The notes under the pieces: generated by a model
What the model was told of the DNA's origin: nothing
What the model saw: the letters and a program-made list of their open reading frames with translations, nothing else
Databases searched by the model: none
DNA from: Bacteroidales bacterium
GTDB lineage: Bacteria > Bacteroidota > Bacteroidia > Bacteroidales > UBA932
DNA: 64,000 nt
Assembly (NCBI GenBank): GCA_017501525.1
Contig: JAFVWT010000011.1
Location: 1-64,000 of the forward strand
Direction: 5' to 3'
Position numbers and translations under genes: made by a program
Shown here: in pieces, positions 20,127-28,131 of the stretch
Position numbering within the stretch: position 1 is the stretch's first letter
How the letters are laid out: each line of letters opens with the position of its first letter

Positions 20127-22115
20127 TTGCCAACTATGCGAGAATGTTATGATATTATAGTGGTTGGGGCAGGGCATGCCGGTTGTGAGGCTGCAATGGC
20201 TGCTTCAAAAATGGGTTCTTCTGTCCTTCTGATAACAATGGATATGGGTAAAATAGCCCAAATGTCCTGTAATCCATCTATTGGAGGGATTGCTAAAGGT
20301 CAGATAGTCAGAGAAATAGATGCGTTAGGGGGTTATTCTGGAATTGTTACAGACTCCAGCACAATCCAATTCAGGATGCTCAATAGGTCAAAGGGACCGG
20401 CAATGTGGAGTCCCCGCGCACAATGCGATAGAATAGTCTATTCTCTGCACTGGCGTCATATCCTTGAAAATGCCTGTAACTTAGATATTTGGGCTGATAC
20501 AGTGGTCGATTTTGGCTTTTCAGAATCAAATATTTCAGAGGTACTAACATCTACGGGCGTAAAATTTAAGGCAAAATGCTTCATTGTCACAGCCGGAACC
20601 TTTCTGAATGGTAAAATTTTCGTAGGGCAGACATCAGGAGTTGGAGGAAGAATATCGGAGCCTTCATCAGATACTTTGACAAAGGTTTTGCAGGATAGGG
20701 GAGTATCCACTTCAAGAATGAAGACCGGTACACCTCCCAGAATTGATGTACGTTCTGTTGATTTGTCCAGACTCATCCCTCAGTATGGTGATGACAACCC
20801 TGCTAAATTTTCATTCTTGAATTTCAATTCCCCAATACAGGCCGGAGTCCCTCAGAAGTTGTGTTATATCGCCCACACTTCTCCACAGGTACACGACATT
20901 CTCAAATCAGCATTTCATCTTTCTCCTCTTTTCTCAGGAAAGATTGTAGGTATCGGTCCACGTTATTGTCCAAGTATAGAAGACAAGTTGAGGACTTTTG
21001 CTGATAAGGATAGCCATCAGTTATTCCTTGAGCCGGAGGGATGGAATACAAATGAATATTACCTTCAAGGGTTCTCTTCTTCGCTTCCTTTCGATGTTCA
21101 GTACAACGCATTAAGGATGGTTCCCGGATTTGAAAATGTTCATGTTTATCGTCCTGCATATGCTATTGAGTACGATTATTTTGATCCAACCCAATTGCAT
21201 CCCACTCTCCGTTCTAAAGTAATTCCAAATCTCTTCTTTGCAGGACAGGTTAATGGAACGACAGGATATGAAGAGGCAGCGGCTCAGGGTCTCTATGCAG
21301 GGGTAAATGCCCATAATTTTGTTCACGATAAGGAGGAGTTTATTTTATCAAGGGATTCTTCCTATATTGGTGTGTTAGTTGACGATCTGGTCACAAAGGG
21401 AGTGGATGAACCGTATCGTATGTTCACTTCCCGTGCTGAGTACAGGATTCTCCTTCGTCAGGACAATGCTGATTACAGGCTTACAGAATTGGGTTATAAA
21501 ATTGGTTTGGCGGACAATTACAGGTATTCATTATGTGACCGCAAATACAACAACTTTAACCGCTTATCCAAGGAATTGGAAGTGACTAAACCGTCACTTG
21601 AAGATATTAATCCGGTATTAAGGGTAAAAGGTACTTCTCCTCTTGATTCTGTGAAAAGTCTATCTTCTTTGCTCTTGAGACCTCAGTTGAAATTGAAAGA
21701 TCTTTATTCTTATGTTCCACGTGGAACAAAGGCTTCTGTTTCCCGTTTGTGCAAAATTCCATACAATCCCGATCTCTCATCTGATTTGAATCTTTATTTC
21801 TCACTGCCCCACATCTCGTATCTTGGATCGATACTGAGAAATGATTCAATTTTAAGTGAGGTTCTAGATTCTGTTGAGATTTATGTCAAGTATGCCGGTT
21901 ATATTGATAGAGAGCTTCAGTTAGCAAAGAAAATCAAGCATTTAGAGAATCTTGAAATACCTGAGAATTTTGATTACTCTAAGGTGACATCCCTCTCTAT
22001 GGAATCTCGTTTGAAACTAAATAAGCATCGTCCAAGGAATATTGCTCAGGCATCTCGAATCCCTGGTGTTTCTCCCGCCGATATTTCTGTACTGCTTGTT
22101 TTTTTCGGTAGATAG
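20127..22115 (+). CDS. mnmG: tRNA uridine-34 carboxymethylaminomethyl-modifying enzyme MnmG
   Basis: MnmG (GidA) with MnmE modifies the wobble uridine of several tRNAs using FAD, NADH and methylene-THF. The 662-residue protein has the FAD motif GAGHAGCEAA at 14-23, the CNPSIGGIAKGQIVREIDALGG signature split near 50-70, GTPPRID and a C-terminal helical domain. Met4 (20136) is an equally good start. It carries a perfect parS-like palindrome inside its coding sequence (codons 529-534) and a second one right after its terminator, which fits the known origin-proximal position of gidA in many bacteria. Confidence 0.96.
   Translation: MPTMRECYDIIVVGAGHAGCEAAMAASKMGSSVLLITMDMGKIAQMSCNPSIGGIAKGQIVREIDALGGYSGIVTDSSTIQFRMLNRSKGPAMWSPRAQCDRIVYSLHWRHILENACNLDIWADTVVDFGFSESNISEVLTSTGVKFKAKCFIVTAGTFLNGKIFVGQTSGVGGRISEPSSDTLTKVLQDRGVSTSRMKTGTPPRIDVRSVDLSRLIPQYGDDNPAKFSFLNFNSPIQAGVPQKLCYIAHTSPQVHDILKSAFHLSPLFSGKIVGIGPRYCPSIEDKLRTFADKDSHQLFLEPEGWNTNEYYLQGFSSSLPFDVQYNALRMVPGFENVHVYRPAYAIEYDYFDPTQLHPTLRSKVIPNLFFAGQVNGTTGYEEAAAQGLYAGVNAHNFVHDKEEFILSRDSSYIGVLVDDLVTKGVDEPYRMFTSRAEYRILLRQDNADYRLTELGYKIGLADNYRYSLCDRKYNNFNRLSKELEVTKPSLEDINPVLRVKGTSPLDSVKSLSSLLLRPQLKLKDLYSYVPRGTKASVSRLCKIPYNPDLSSDLNLYFSLPHISYLGSILRNDSILSEVLDSVEIYVKYAGYIDRELQLAKKIKHLENLEIPENFDYSKVTSLSMESRLKLNKHRPRNIAQASRIPGVSPADISVLLVFFGR
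21713..21728. promoter_or_regulatory. parS-like centromere site 1
   Basis: TGTTCCACGTGGAACA, a perfect 16-bp palindrome matching the bacterial parS consensus (TGTTnCACGTGnAACA). It lies inside mnmG and encodes parts of YVPRGT. ParB would bind here for chromosome segregation. Confidence 0.8.
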
Positions 22116-22176
22116 GGAATGTTCCTTTAATTATTGCTCAATCTCCAATCTCCTCCAGTATGTCCCTGATGTGATG

Positions 22177-22223
22177 AAAAAAGTGTGACTAATCAGCCTA
22201 AGACATTTTAGTCACACTTTTTT
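22177..22223 (+). terminator. terminator after mnmG
   Basis: A 16-bp perfect inverted repeat AAAAAAGTGTGACTAA / TTAGTCACACTTTTTT, one arm at 22177-22192 and the other at 22208-22223. It works in both directions by sequence, so may also serve the convergent GNAT gene. The second parS-like site starts two bases after it. Confidence 0.88.
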
Positions 22224-22224
22224 A

Positions 22225-22240
22225 TGTTCCACGTGGAACA
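22225..22240. promoter_or_regulatory. parS-like centromere site 2
   Basis: A second exact copy of TGTTCCACGTGGAACA, 512 bp from the first, in the short gap between the mnmG terminator and the end of the GNAT gene. Two identical 16-bp palindromes this close are very unlikely by chance. Confidence 0.8.
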
Positions 22241-22245
22241 ATCAA

Positions 22246-23109
22246 CTATTCTGCTGTAAAATTAAAGAATGAGTCTGTACTAAATCTTGTGGTATTTGAT
22301 TTTATTACCACGAATTCCTCACTGTTACCTCCCTCAATATCCTTGTATTGTGCTGACGGAGGGAGATATATTGATATTTTTTCTACCTCAGGATAGAGCT
22401 CTTTAATAATGTTCTCTGCATAATATAGTGTAGGAAATCTTAGCATTGAACTGCGGGGGTGGCCCAATTCAAGAATATTGAAACAATGTTTGTCTTCAAA
22501 ATCAGGATGCCCTATAACATATCGGTTGTTGTGAAATTCTAAGGCAATTCCATTGGTGTTCTTAAGGTAACCTAACAGAAAATCGTAGTATTGTGGGTTC
22601 CATGCGAAGTAGTTACTTTGTAGAAAGTATTTCCGGATTGGTACAATGTTATTGTACTTAAGAGGTCTTGTATATATCTTTTCGGTACTTGAGGGTAGGG
22701 GAAGGGTTATTTTTCTTCTATAAAGTGTTTGGTCAAATCCTATATTTCTATAGAAAGTGAATAGATTTGGGTTGGCAGGCCTTGTAATAATATAGTCAAA
22801 ACCCCATTTCTGTGATTCTTGTACGGCATATTCAATTACAGCTTTTGCGTAACCCTTGCCCCGATATTCTGGAAGTGTGCATACCCCATACAAGTATCCC
22901 CCTTTTAGGGGCTTGTCTGATATAAAGTTACTTGTTATAACGGTGGCGCAGGATATTATTTTCCCATCTTCGATTGCAAAATATGTTCTCGAATGTGGGT
23001 AGCATTTGTTGTAGAACAGTTCAAAGTACTCTTCATCGCACTCAAAACATATCTTCCATAACTGGGAAAATTCTTTTTTGTCTTTAGGTGATGCTACTGC
23101 AATATTCAT
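22246..23109 (-). CDS. GNAT-family N-acetyltransferase
   Basis: A 287-residue protein with an N-terminal GNAT domain: acetyl-CoA pyrophosphate loop in LPEYRGKGYAKAVIEYA (about residues 78-94), followed by RPANPNLFTFYRNIGF, the usual alpha4/beta7 segment. The C-terminal 150 residues show no motif I recognise, perhaps a second degenerate GNAT or sterol-carrier-like lobe as in Eis-type enzymes. Substrate unknown. It converges on mnmG. Confidence 0.8.
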   Translation of the reverse strand: MNIAVASPKDKKEFSQLWKICFECDEEYFELFYNKCYPHSRTYFAIEDGKIISCATVITSNFISDKPLKGGYLYGVCTLPEYRGKGYAKAVIEYAVQESQKWGFDYIITRPANPNLFTFYRNIGFDQTLYRRKITLPLPSSTEKIYTRPLKYNNIVPIRKYFLQSNYFAWNPQYYDFLLGYLKNTNGIALEFHNNRYVIGHPDFEDKHCFNILELGHPRSSMLRFPTLYYAENIIKELYPEVEKISIYLPPSAQYKDIEGGNSEEFVVIKSNTTRFSTDSFFNFTAE

Positions 23110-23160
23110 ATATTTAATGACTTTAGGAACTTATAAGTTTTTCGTTTAGAAGTGATTTTA

Positions 23161-23350
23161 AGGACTTTCTATGAAATCCACGTTTAAATGATCAAATTCT
23201 AAAACTTTTGCGTTGTTTATGTTTTTTCTCCGAATCTTCCCTCTTTCTTTTATTCTCATAGCCACGCTATGCTATTTCAAGAAAAATGAAAATCTTATTG
23301 TATAAAGTCCCATAAATATCAGCAAAGTCCTTTATGGAACTTATCCTTTA
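23161..23350. repeat. dispersed ~190-bp MITE-like repeat, copy A
   Basis: This gene-free gap (23110-23502) contains a sequence homologous along its length to 38199-38395. Shared blocks include TTGCGT-GT--ATGT-TTTTCTC, GAATCTT, TTATTCTCATA and AAAATGAAAATCTT. The ends are degenerate inverted repeats (GGACTTTCTATGAAA against the reverse of the CCTTTATGGAACTTATCC end). No ORF. It resembles a miniature inverted-repeat element or an old structured-RNA repeat. Confidence 0.6.
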
Positions 23351-23502
23351 TAAATTGACCTTTTAAAATTTATAACCATTTAGACACCCCTCTGTATGTT
23401 CAGGATATGAATATCCTTCCCTGTGAGGGGTTCTTTCTATATCATACAATGATTCTATACACATTTTATTAACAGGAATAACCTGCAAAACAATTTGTGA
23501 TG

Positions 23503-25278
23503 CTATCCTTTGTATATTTCGTTGATGATATTGTGGTACTTTTTGTGGATGTTTGCTCTTTTTAGTTTAAGGGTCTGTGAGAGCATATTATTTCCGGTAG
23601 TCCATTCTCCAATAACCACTTTTTCACGTTTTATGTGTTCGTGAGGAGCAAGTTTTGCATTTACATTCTCTACTTCTGAGTGTATTTTCGCAAGGAGTTT
23701 AGGATTTTTCACTAACTCTTCGTTATCATTATATGTTACATTGTGTTTTGCTGCCCAGAAGTGAATTCTCTCCATATCGGGGATAATGATTGCTGAAGCA
23801 AATTTCTGATTTTCGCCAATTACTATGCAGTTTTCAATATATGAACTCTCTTTAAGAAGGTTCTCGATAACTTGTGGAGCGATATATTTTCCAAGAGAGA
23901 GTTTGAATATTTCTTTCTTTCTGTCTGTAATCTTAAGGTATTTCCCGTCAACCATTATTCCTATATCTCCGGTATGCATAAACCCTTCTGAATCAATTAC
24001 TTCTTTTGTGGCTTCGGGGTCTTTATAGTATCCTAACATAATATGAGGACCTTTTGTAAGAATTTCTCCATCGTCTGCAATCTTTAGGATTGTTCCTTCC
24101 AGTGGCTTCCCTACGGTACCTATGACATTTATCCCTTCTACAGGGTTATTTACTGCGATTACGGGGGATGTCTCTGTCATGCCATACCCTTCAAAGATAT
24201 GTAGTTTTGCAGCGTTGAACAATCTTACGATTTTTGCCTGGATAGACGATCCACCTGAAACAATAAGCATCTCATGTCCTCCAAGATTCTCTCTCCATTT
24301 ACAATAGACGAGTTTGTCGTAAAGATTTCGTTTATAGTTATATAGCCAATTAGTATTATAATTGTCGTAGTTATTTGCAAAGTTCCATGCCAGATTATAT
24401 ATTTTTTTCTTTATTCCCTTTAGATTTTTTCCGGCAGCTTCAAGTTTTCCATACATCATTTCAAGTACCCTGGGAACTGCACAGAATCCGTCAGCATGGC
24501 AGTCAGATAAATCTTTAGCAATGGTTCCAATGCTCTCAGCATAATAAATGCTGATACCTATGTATTGGTATTCATAGTTCATGCTTCTTTCATATATGTG
24601 GCACAATGGCAAGAAGCTCAACATTTTCTGTTCGGAGGTAACTGTCTGTTTCACAGCATGTCCGTATGCATTAAACATTAGGTTTTCGTGTGACAGCATA
24701 ACACCTTTTGGTGTCCCCGTAGTTCCTGAAGTATAGATGATTGATGCTAACTCATGGGTATCAATTGTCCTTTTATATTCCTCAACTTTTGGTTTTGAGG
24801 TATCGATATGTTTTTCTCCCAGTGTGTAGAGGTCTCTGATACACTCTGTGCTATCAGAGTCATCTATCAGAATAATACGTGCCGGATGGTCCATTTGTCG
24901 TATAATTGGCTCTATTCTGTTGTACATTGATTGGGAATCGAGGAATATGATTTTTGCATCACTATGGTTAAAGATATGGAGGTAATCTTCGTTTCCTAAT
25001 GTAGGATAGACCGGTATATGTACCATATTTGCCAAATTCAGTCCCATATCAATAAAATTCCATTCAGGTCTGTTCTGGCATATTGTTATTGCCTTATCTT
25101 TATTGCCATAACCTAAGTAGACAAGTGCGTAAGCTATTAAATGAGAATTCTTTACATACTCCTTAACACTATACTTAATCCATTGTCCGCTTCTTTTTTT
25201 ACATAGATAATCTTCTTTCTCTGGAAAATTCTGCTCTAATTTGCTTAGAAGGTCAAATGTCCTGGCTACTTGTTCCAT
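23503..25278 (-). CDS. long-chain acyl-CoA synthetase (AMP-binding)
   Basis: Activates fatty acids to acyl-CoA through an acyl-adenylate. The 591-residue protein has the AMP-binding P-loop YTSGTTGTPKG at 182-192, the GYGMTETSPV segment, the adenine-binding TGDIG and the linker DRKKEIFKLSLGKY with the catalytic Lys region near the C-terminus. It is a FadD/FACL-like member. It has its own strong Bacteroidetes promoter and a palindrome over the likely transcription start (25320-25334), so it is probably regulated, perhaps by acyl-CoA or fatty-acid status. Confidence 0.92.
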   Translation of the reverse strand: MEQVARTFDLLSKLEQNFPEKEDYLCKKRSGQWIKYSVKEYVKNSHLIAYALVYLGYGNKDKAITICQNRPEWNFIDMGLNLANMVHIPVYPTLGNEDYLHIFNHSDAKIIFLDSQSMYNRIEPIIRQMDHPARIILIDDSDSTECIRDLYTLGEKHIDTSKPKVEEYKRTIDTHELASIIYTSGTTGTPKGVMLSHENLMFNAYGHAVKQTVTSEQKMLSFLPLCHIYERSMNYEYQYIGISIYYAESIGTIAKDLSDCHADGFCAVPRVLEMMYGKLEAAGKNLKGIKKKIYNLAWNFANNYDNYNTNWLYNYKRNLYDKLVYCKWRENLGGHEMLIVSGGSSIQAKIVRLFNAAKLHIFEGYGMTETSPVIAVNNPVEGINVIGTVGKPLEGTILKIADDGEILTKGPHIMLGYYKDPEATKEVIDSEGFMHTGDIGIMVDGKYLKITDRKKEIFKLSLGKYIAPQVIENLLKESSYIENCIVIGENQKFASAIIIPDMERIHFWAAKHNVTYNDNEELVKNPKLLAKIHSEVENVNAKLAPHEHIKREKVVIGEWTTGNNMLSQTLKLKRANIHKKYHNIINEIYKG

Positions 25279-25319
25279 AATAATGAATTTATAGGTTGTT
25301 AATTTCTCTTCAGTATTTC

Positions 25320-25334
25320 TGTCATATTATGACA
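25320..25334. promoter_or_regulatory. candidate operator over the acyl-CoA synthetase start site
   Basis: TGTCATATTATGACA is a 15-base palindrome (7-base arms around one base). It abuts the -7 box and covers the expected transcription start of the minus-strand gene, a classic repressor position. Confidence 0.5.
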
Positions 25335-25363
25335 AATATACAAAAGTAGAGCAAGAAATCAAA
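25333..25363 (-). promoter_or_regulatory. acyl-CoA synthetase promoter
   Basis: On the minus strand TTTG (25363-25360), 19 bases, then TATATTTG (25340-25333): an exact match to the Bacteroidetes promoter TTTG-N19-TAnnTTTG. The start site would be near 25326, about 48 bases before the ATG. The wider gap 25279-25651 holds this promoter, a terminator-like hairpin at 25358-25380 and otherwise AT-rich sequence up to the serpin gene. Confidence 0.75.
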
Positions 25364-25651
25364 GTTAGCTTTGATTTTTTACAACGATATACACAAGATC
25401 TGATGCATTTTTTATATCTCGTGCATTATAAATTTCTGACCTGCTTCTGAAAGTTAAGAATAACTATAATTTCCTTTGTATTATTTGGTAAATTCTATTG
25501 GGAAATCTTTAAGGTATAGTCCAATGATAAAAAATAATGGTATAATAAACGTCATTAGGGAAAATTGTTATTTCTTTGTATAACAAGAGTTTATTTTTTG
25601 AAATAATTAATTTTTTTTTAAAATTTGCTTGGCATTTTAAATTTAACAAAT

Positions 25652-26944
25652 ATGAAGAACATTCTAAGCTTATTATTTTTGATTCAATTCTGTCTATCTT
25701 CTTGCAGTAAGATAAAAGTTGACGATGGTAACATCTCTGTAGTGGGTCCACAGCCTACTGAACAGATAGAACAAGTATCTCTTACTCCTACTCAGAGGAG
25801 TTATGTTGATTCGGGGAATAAGATGGCATTCAAATTCCTTAGTGAAGTCTTTTCTGATGAAAATATTGTCGTATCACCTCTGAGTTTGCAATATGCTATG
25901 GCGATGGCAGCTAATGGTGCAAGCTCTGAAACTTTGCAAGAAATTGTAGATTTTCTTGGTTATGGCTCTGATGGTATAGCTGCATTAAATGAATATAGTA
26001 AGATATTGTTAGAGCAATTGCCTGCAGTTGATTTGGATGTTACTTTAAATGTAGTCAATGCAATTCTTGTAAATGAGATTTTCCCGGTTTTGCCGGCTTA
26101 TAAAAATCTGGTAGAGACAAATTATTATGCTGCACTTGAGAGTATGAGCTTCTCTGATCCTGGTAAGGTTGCAAATAGAATTAATGAGTGGACCGATAAA
26201 AGTACCAATGGGTTTATTGATAAGATTTTAGAACCGGAAGAAGTAGATCCTAATGTAGCTGCGTTTATTTTGAATGCGCTGTATTTTAAGGCTCAGTGGG
26301 AGGGATATAATAATGATCCAATGTTTTTACCTGATTTCACCGTTGCTGAAGATTTCTTCTTAAGTGATGGAAGTACTGCAAGAGTAAAGATGATGCGCAA
26401 TACTCGTTTTCATCAGTATGCTGAAATGGATGGATATAAAGTACTTGTATTGCCTTACGCGCAAGGCAAATTCAATATGTACATACTTTTACCGGATGAA
26501 AATAATATAGGAGGTCTTATTGAAAAGTTAGAATCTACATCTTGGTGCGATATTATTGAGAATCTTAAGCAGGATGCAAAAGTATATGTTCGTCTTCCTA
26601 AGTTCGAGTTGGAAAACAAATTGAATTTTTCTGATGATCTCAAATCTCTTGGAGTGAATAGAGCTTTTGATATGGGGTCAGCACAATTTGACAGAATGCT
26701 TTCAGGCGGTCAGAATGATTTCTGGATGTCCGGAATTATCCAGAAGACAAGAATAGCTGTCAGCGAGTGGGGTACAGAGGCGGCGTCTGTTACATTTGAG
26801 GGATACGCGTCAAGTGGTGGACCCGGAGGTGATAATGGTGATCCTAAGGAAATTTATTTCTATGCAGATCATCCATTTGTCTTTATAATTGGGGAAGAGA
26901 CTTCCGGAACTATACTCTTTGAGGGTGTTTATACTCATCCATAA
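25652..26944 (+). CDS. serpin-family protease inhibitor, lipoprotein
   Basis: A 430-residue serpin anchored as a lipoprotein: the signal MKNILSLLFLIQFCLSSC ends in a lipobox cysteine. The serpin core is complete: NGASSETLQEI near the shutter, FILNALYFKAQWEG, the breach, hinge GTEAASVTFEG, and C-terminal DHPFVFIIGEETSGTILFEG. The reactive-centre loop between hinge and DHPF is glycine- and acid-rich (SSGGPGGDNGDPKE). The short small-residue hinge suggests an inhibitory serpin. It resembles miropin-type surface serpins of oral Bacteroidetes, which block host or self proteases. The open frame extends nine codons upstream but Met at 25652 gives the proper signal peptide. Confidence 0.93.
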   Translation: MKNILSLLFLIQFCLSSCSKIKVDDGNISVVGPQPTEQIEQVSLTPTQRSYVDSGNKMAFKFLSEVFSDENIVVSPLSLQYAMAMAANGASSETLQEIVDFLGYGSDGIAALNEYSKILLEQLPAVDLDVTLNVVNAILVNEIFPVLPAYKNLVETNYYAALESMSFSDPGKVANRINEWTDKSTNGFIDKILEPEEVDPNVAAFILNALYFKAQWEGYNNDPMFLPDFTVAEDFFLSDGSTARVKMMRNTRFHQYAEMDGYKVLVLPYAQGKFNMYILLPDENNIGGLIEKLESTSWCDIIENLKQDAKVYVRLPKFELENKLNFSDDLKSLGVNRAFDMGSAQFDRMLSGGQNDFWMSGIIQKTRIAVSEWGTEAASVTFEGYASSGGPGGDNGDPKEIYFYADHPFVFIIGEETSGTILFEGVYTHP

Positions 26945-26975
26945 GCAGAATTGCTTTATATAGATGCAAAAGCGA

Positions 26976-27013
26976 AAAGCGGACAACCGATAAATGTTTC
27001 AGTTGTCCGCTTT
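26976..27013. terminator. bidirectional terminator between serpin and gcvH
   Basis: A 12-bp stem AAAGCGGACAAC / GTTGTCCGCTTT between two convergent genes. The flanking T-runs are modest on both strands. Confidence 0.7.
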
Positions 27014-27068
27014 ATGTTTGGGAGTCAGGAGAGTTTTTTTCTCTGTGCTCCTTAGGTTCTTATACTTA

Positions 27069-27443
27069 TTAGATAAGTGCCAAATATCCTTCAGCGTCAA
27101 GAAGTTCTTCAACTTCAGCGGGGTTAGATATTTTGATTTTAATCATCCAACCTTTTCCATAAGGATCAGAGTTAACTGCTTGGGGTTCAGCTTCAAGCTC
27201 TTCGTTAACTTCAATGATTTCACCTGAAAGTGGCATAAATGCATCAGCAACGGTTTTAACAGCCTCAATAGCACCGAAGATTTCTTCTCTTTCAAGAGTC
27301 TCACCCATTGTTTGGATGTCAACGAAAACGATGTCTCCAAGTTGGTCTTGAGCGTAATCGGTAATACCAACGGTTGCAATGTCACCATCTATTTTGACCC
27401 ATTCGTGGTCTTTTGTGTACTTTAGATTGTTAGGAGTATTCAT
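27069..27443 (-). CDS. gcvH: glycine cleavage system H protein
   Basis: The lipoyl carrier that shuttles the aminomethyl group between the P, T and L proteins. The 124-residue protein has HEWVKIDGDIATVGITDYAQ and the lipoylation site Lys63 in AIEAVKTVADAFMP, plus the usual DPYGKGWMIKI end. P and T genes are not adjacent. It has its own promoter at 27472-27501. Confidence 0.96.
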   Translation of the reverse strand: MNTPNNLKYTKDHEWVKIDGDIATVGITDYAQDQLGDIVFVDIQTMGETLEREEIFGAIEAVKTVADAFMPLSGEIIEVNEELEAEPQAVNSDPYGKGWMIKIKISNPAEVEELLDAEGYLALI

Positions 27444-27471
27444 AATTTTTGTATTAAAATTTAATTTTTCA

Positions 27472-27501
27472 CAAATGTAGGAAAAAGTGCTTTAATTCAA
27501 A
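27472..27501 (-). promoter_or_regulatory. gcvH promoter
   Basis: On the minus strand TTTG (27501-27498), 18 bases, TACATTTG (27479-27472): Bacteroidetes -33/-7 pattern with a leader of about 20 bases. Confidence 0.65.
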
Positions 27502-27506
27502 ATAAA

Positions 27507-28091
27507 CTAAAGTACCTTCAGTGCCTTTTTTATAATATCTTCTAAAGAGCAGTCCGGTTCTTTGGCTACAATTGCTGATACAGCCTTCTCGACCGCAGTT
27601 TTTGTAAATCCTAGAAGTATGAGTGCCGATGTCGCCTCTTTGGTAAACTGATTTGCTCCGGTGGGAGAGAGGTCTATCTCAGCTCCTCCACCTTTTGATA
27701 TCTTGTCTTTAAGTTCTATAATCACCTTCTGCGCAGTTTTCAGGCCAATGCCTTTGACCCCCTTGATTTTGTTTACGTCTGAGGTGGTGATGGCTGTAGA
27801 GACTTCATCGGCAGATAGTGATGAAAGCATCATTCTCGCTGTGTTTGGCCCAATTCCTGAAACAGAAATAAGGAGTGTGAAAATTCTCCTTTCATTTTTG
27901 TCCCAAAATCCGTACAAAGTTTCCTCATCTTCCCTAAGGTGATGATAAACATACACTTTAGCCTCTTTAAGAGTGTGGAATTTTTCGTAAGAATTCAATG
28001 AAATTGCCACCTTATAACCTATCCCACCACATTCAATGACCATCTCTGCAGGGTTAAGTTCTTCAATGCTGCCCTTAATATAATCGTACAT
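27507..28091 (-). CDS. ruvA: Holliday junction DNA helicase subunit RuvA
   Basis: RuvA tetramers bind the Holliday junction and load RuvB. The 194-residue protein has the N-terminal OB fold (MYDYIKGSIEELNPAEMVIE), two helix-hairpin-helix motifs (LLISVSGIGPNTARMML and INKIKGVKGIGLKTAQ-like near 105-125), an acidic linker and a C-terminal RuvB-binding three-helix domain (TKEATSALILLGFTKTAVEK). Normal length. Divergent from sufS with overlapping promoters. Confidence 0.95.
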   Translation of the reverse strand: MYDYIKGSIEELNPAEMVIECGGIGYKVAISLNSYEKFHTLKEAKVYVYHHLREDEETLYGFWDKNERRIFTLLISVSGIGPNTARMMLSSLSADEVSTAITTSDVNKIKGVKGIGLKTAQKVIIELKDKISKGGGAEIDLSPTGANQFTKEATSALILLGFTKTAVEKAVSAIVAKEPDCSLEDIIKKALKVL

Positions 28092-28107
28092 CTGTAGATA
28101 ATTTTTA

Positions 28108-28125
28108 CAAATTTAGTTACTTTTG
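28108..28125. promoter_or_regulatory. back-to-back -7 boxes for ruvA and sufS
   Basis: Minus strand TAAATTTG (28115-28108) for ruvA and plus strand TACTTTTG (28118-28125) for sufS both match TAnnTTTG and are only two bases apart. The plus-strand box ends seven bases before the sufS ATG, implying a leaderless or nearly leaderless mRNA. No clear -33 box for either. Confidence 0.5.
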
Positions 28126-28131
28126 CACGAT

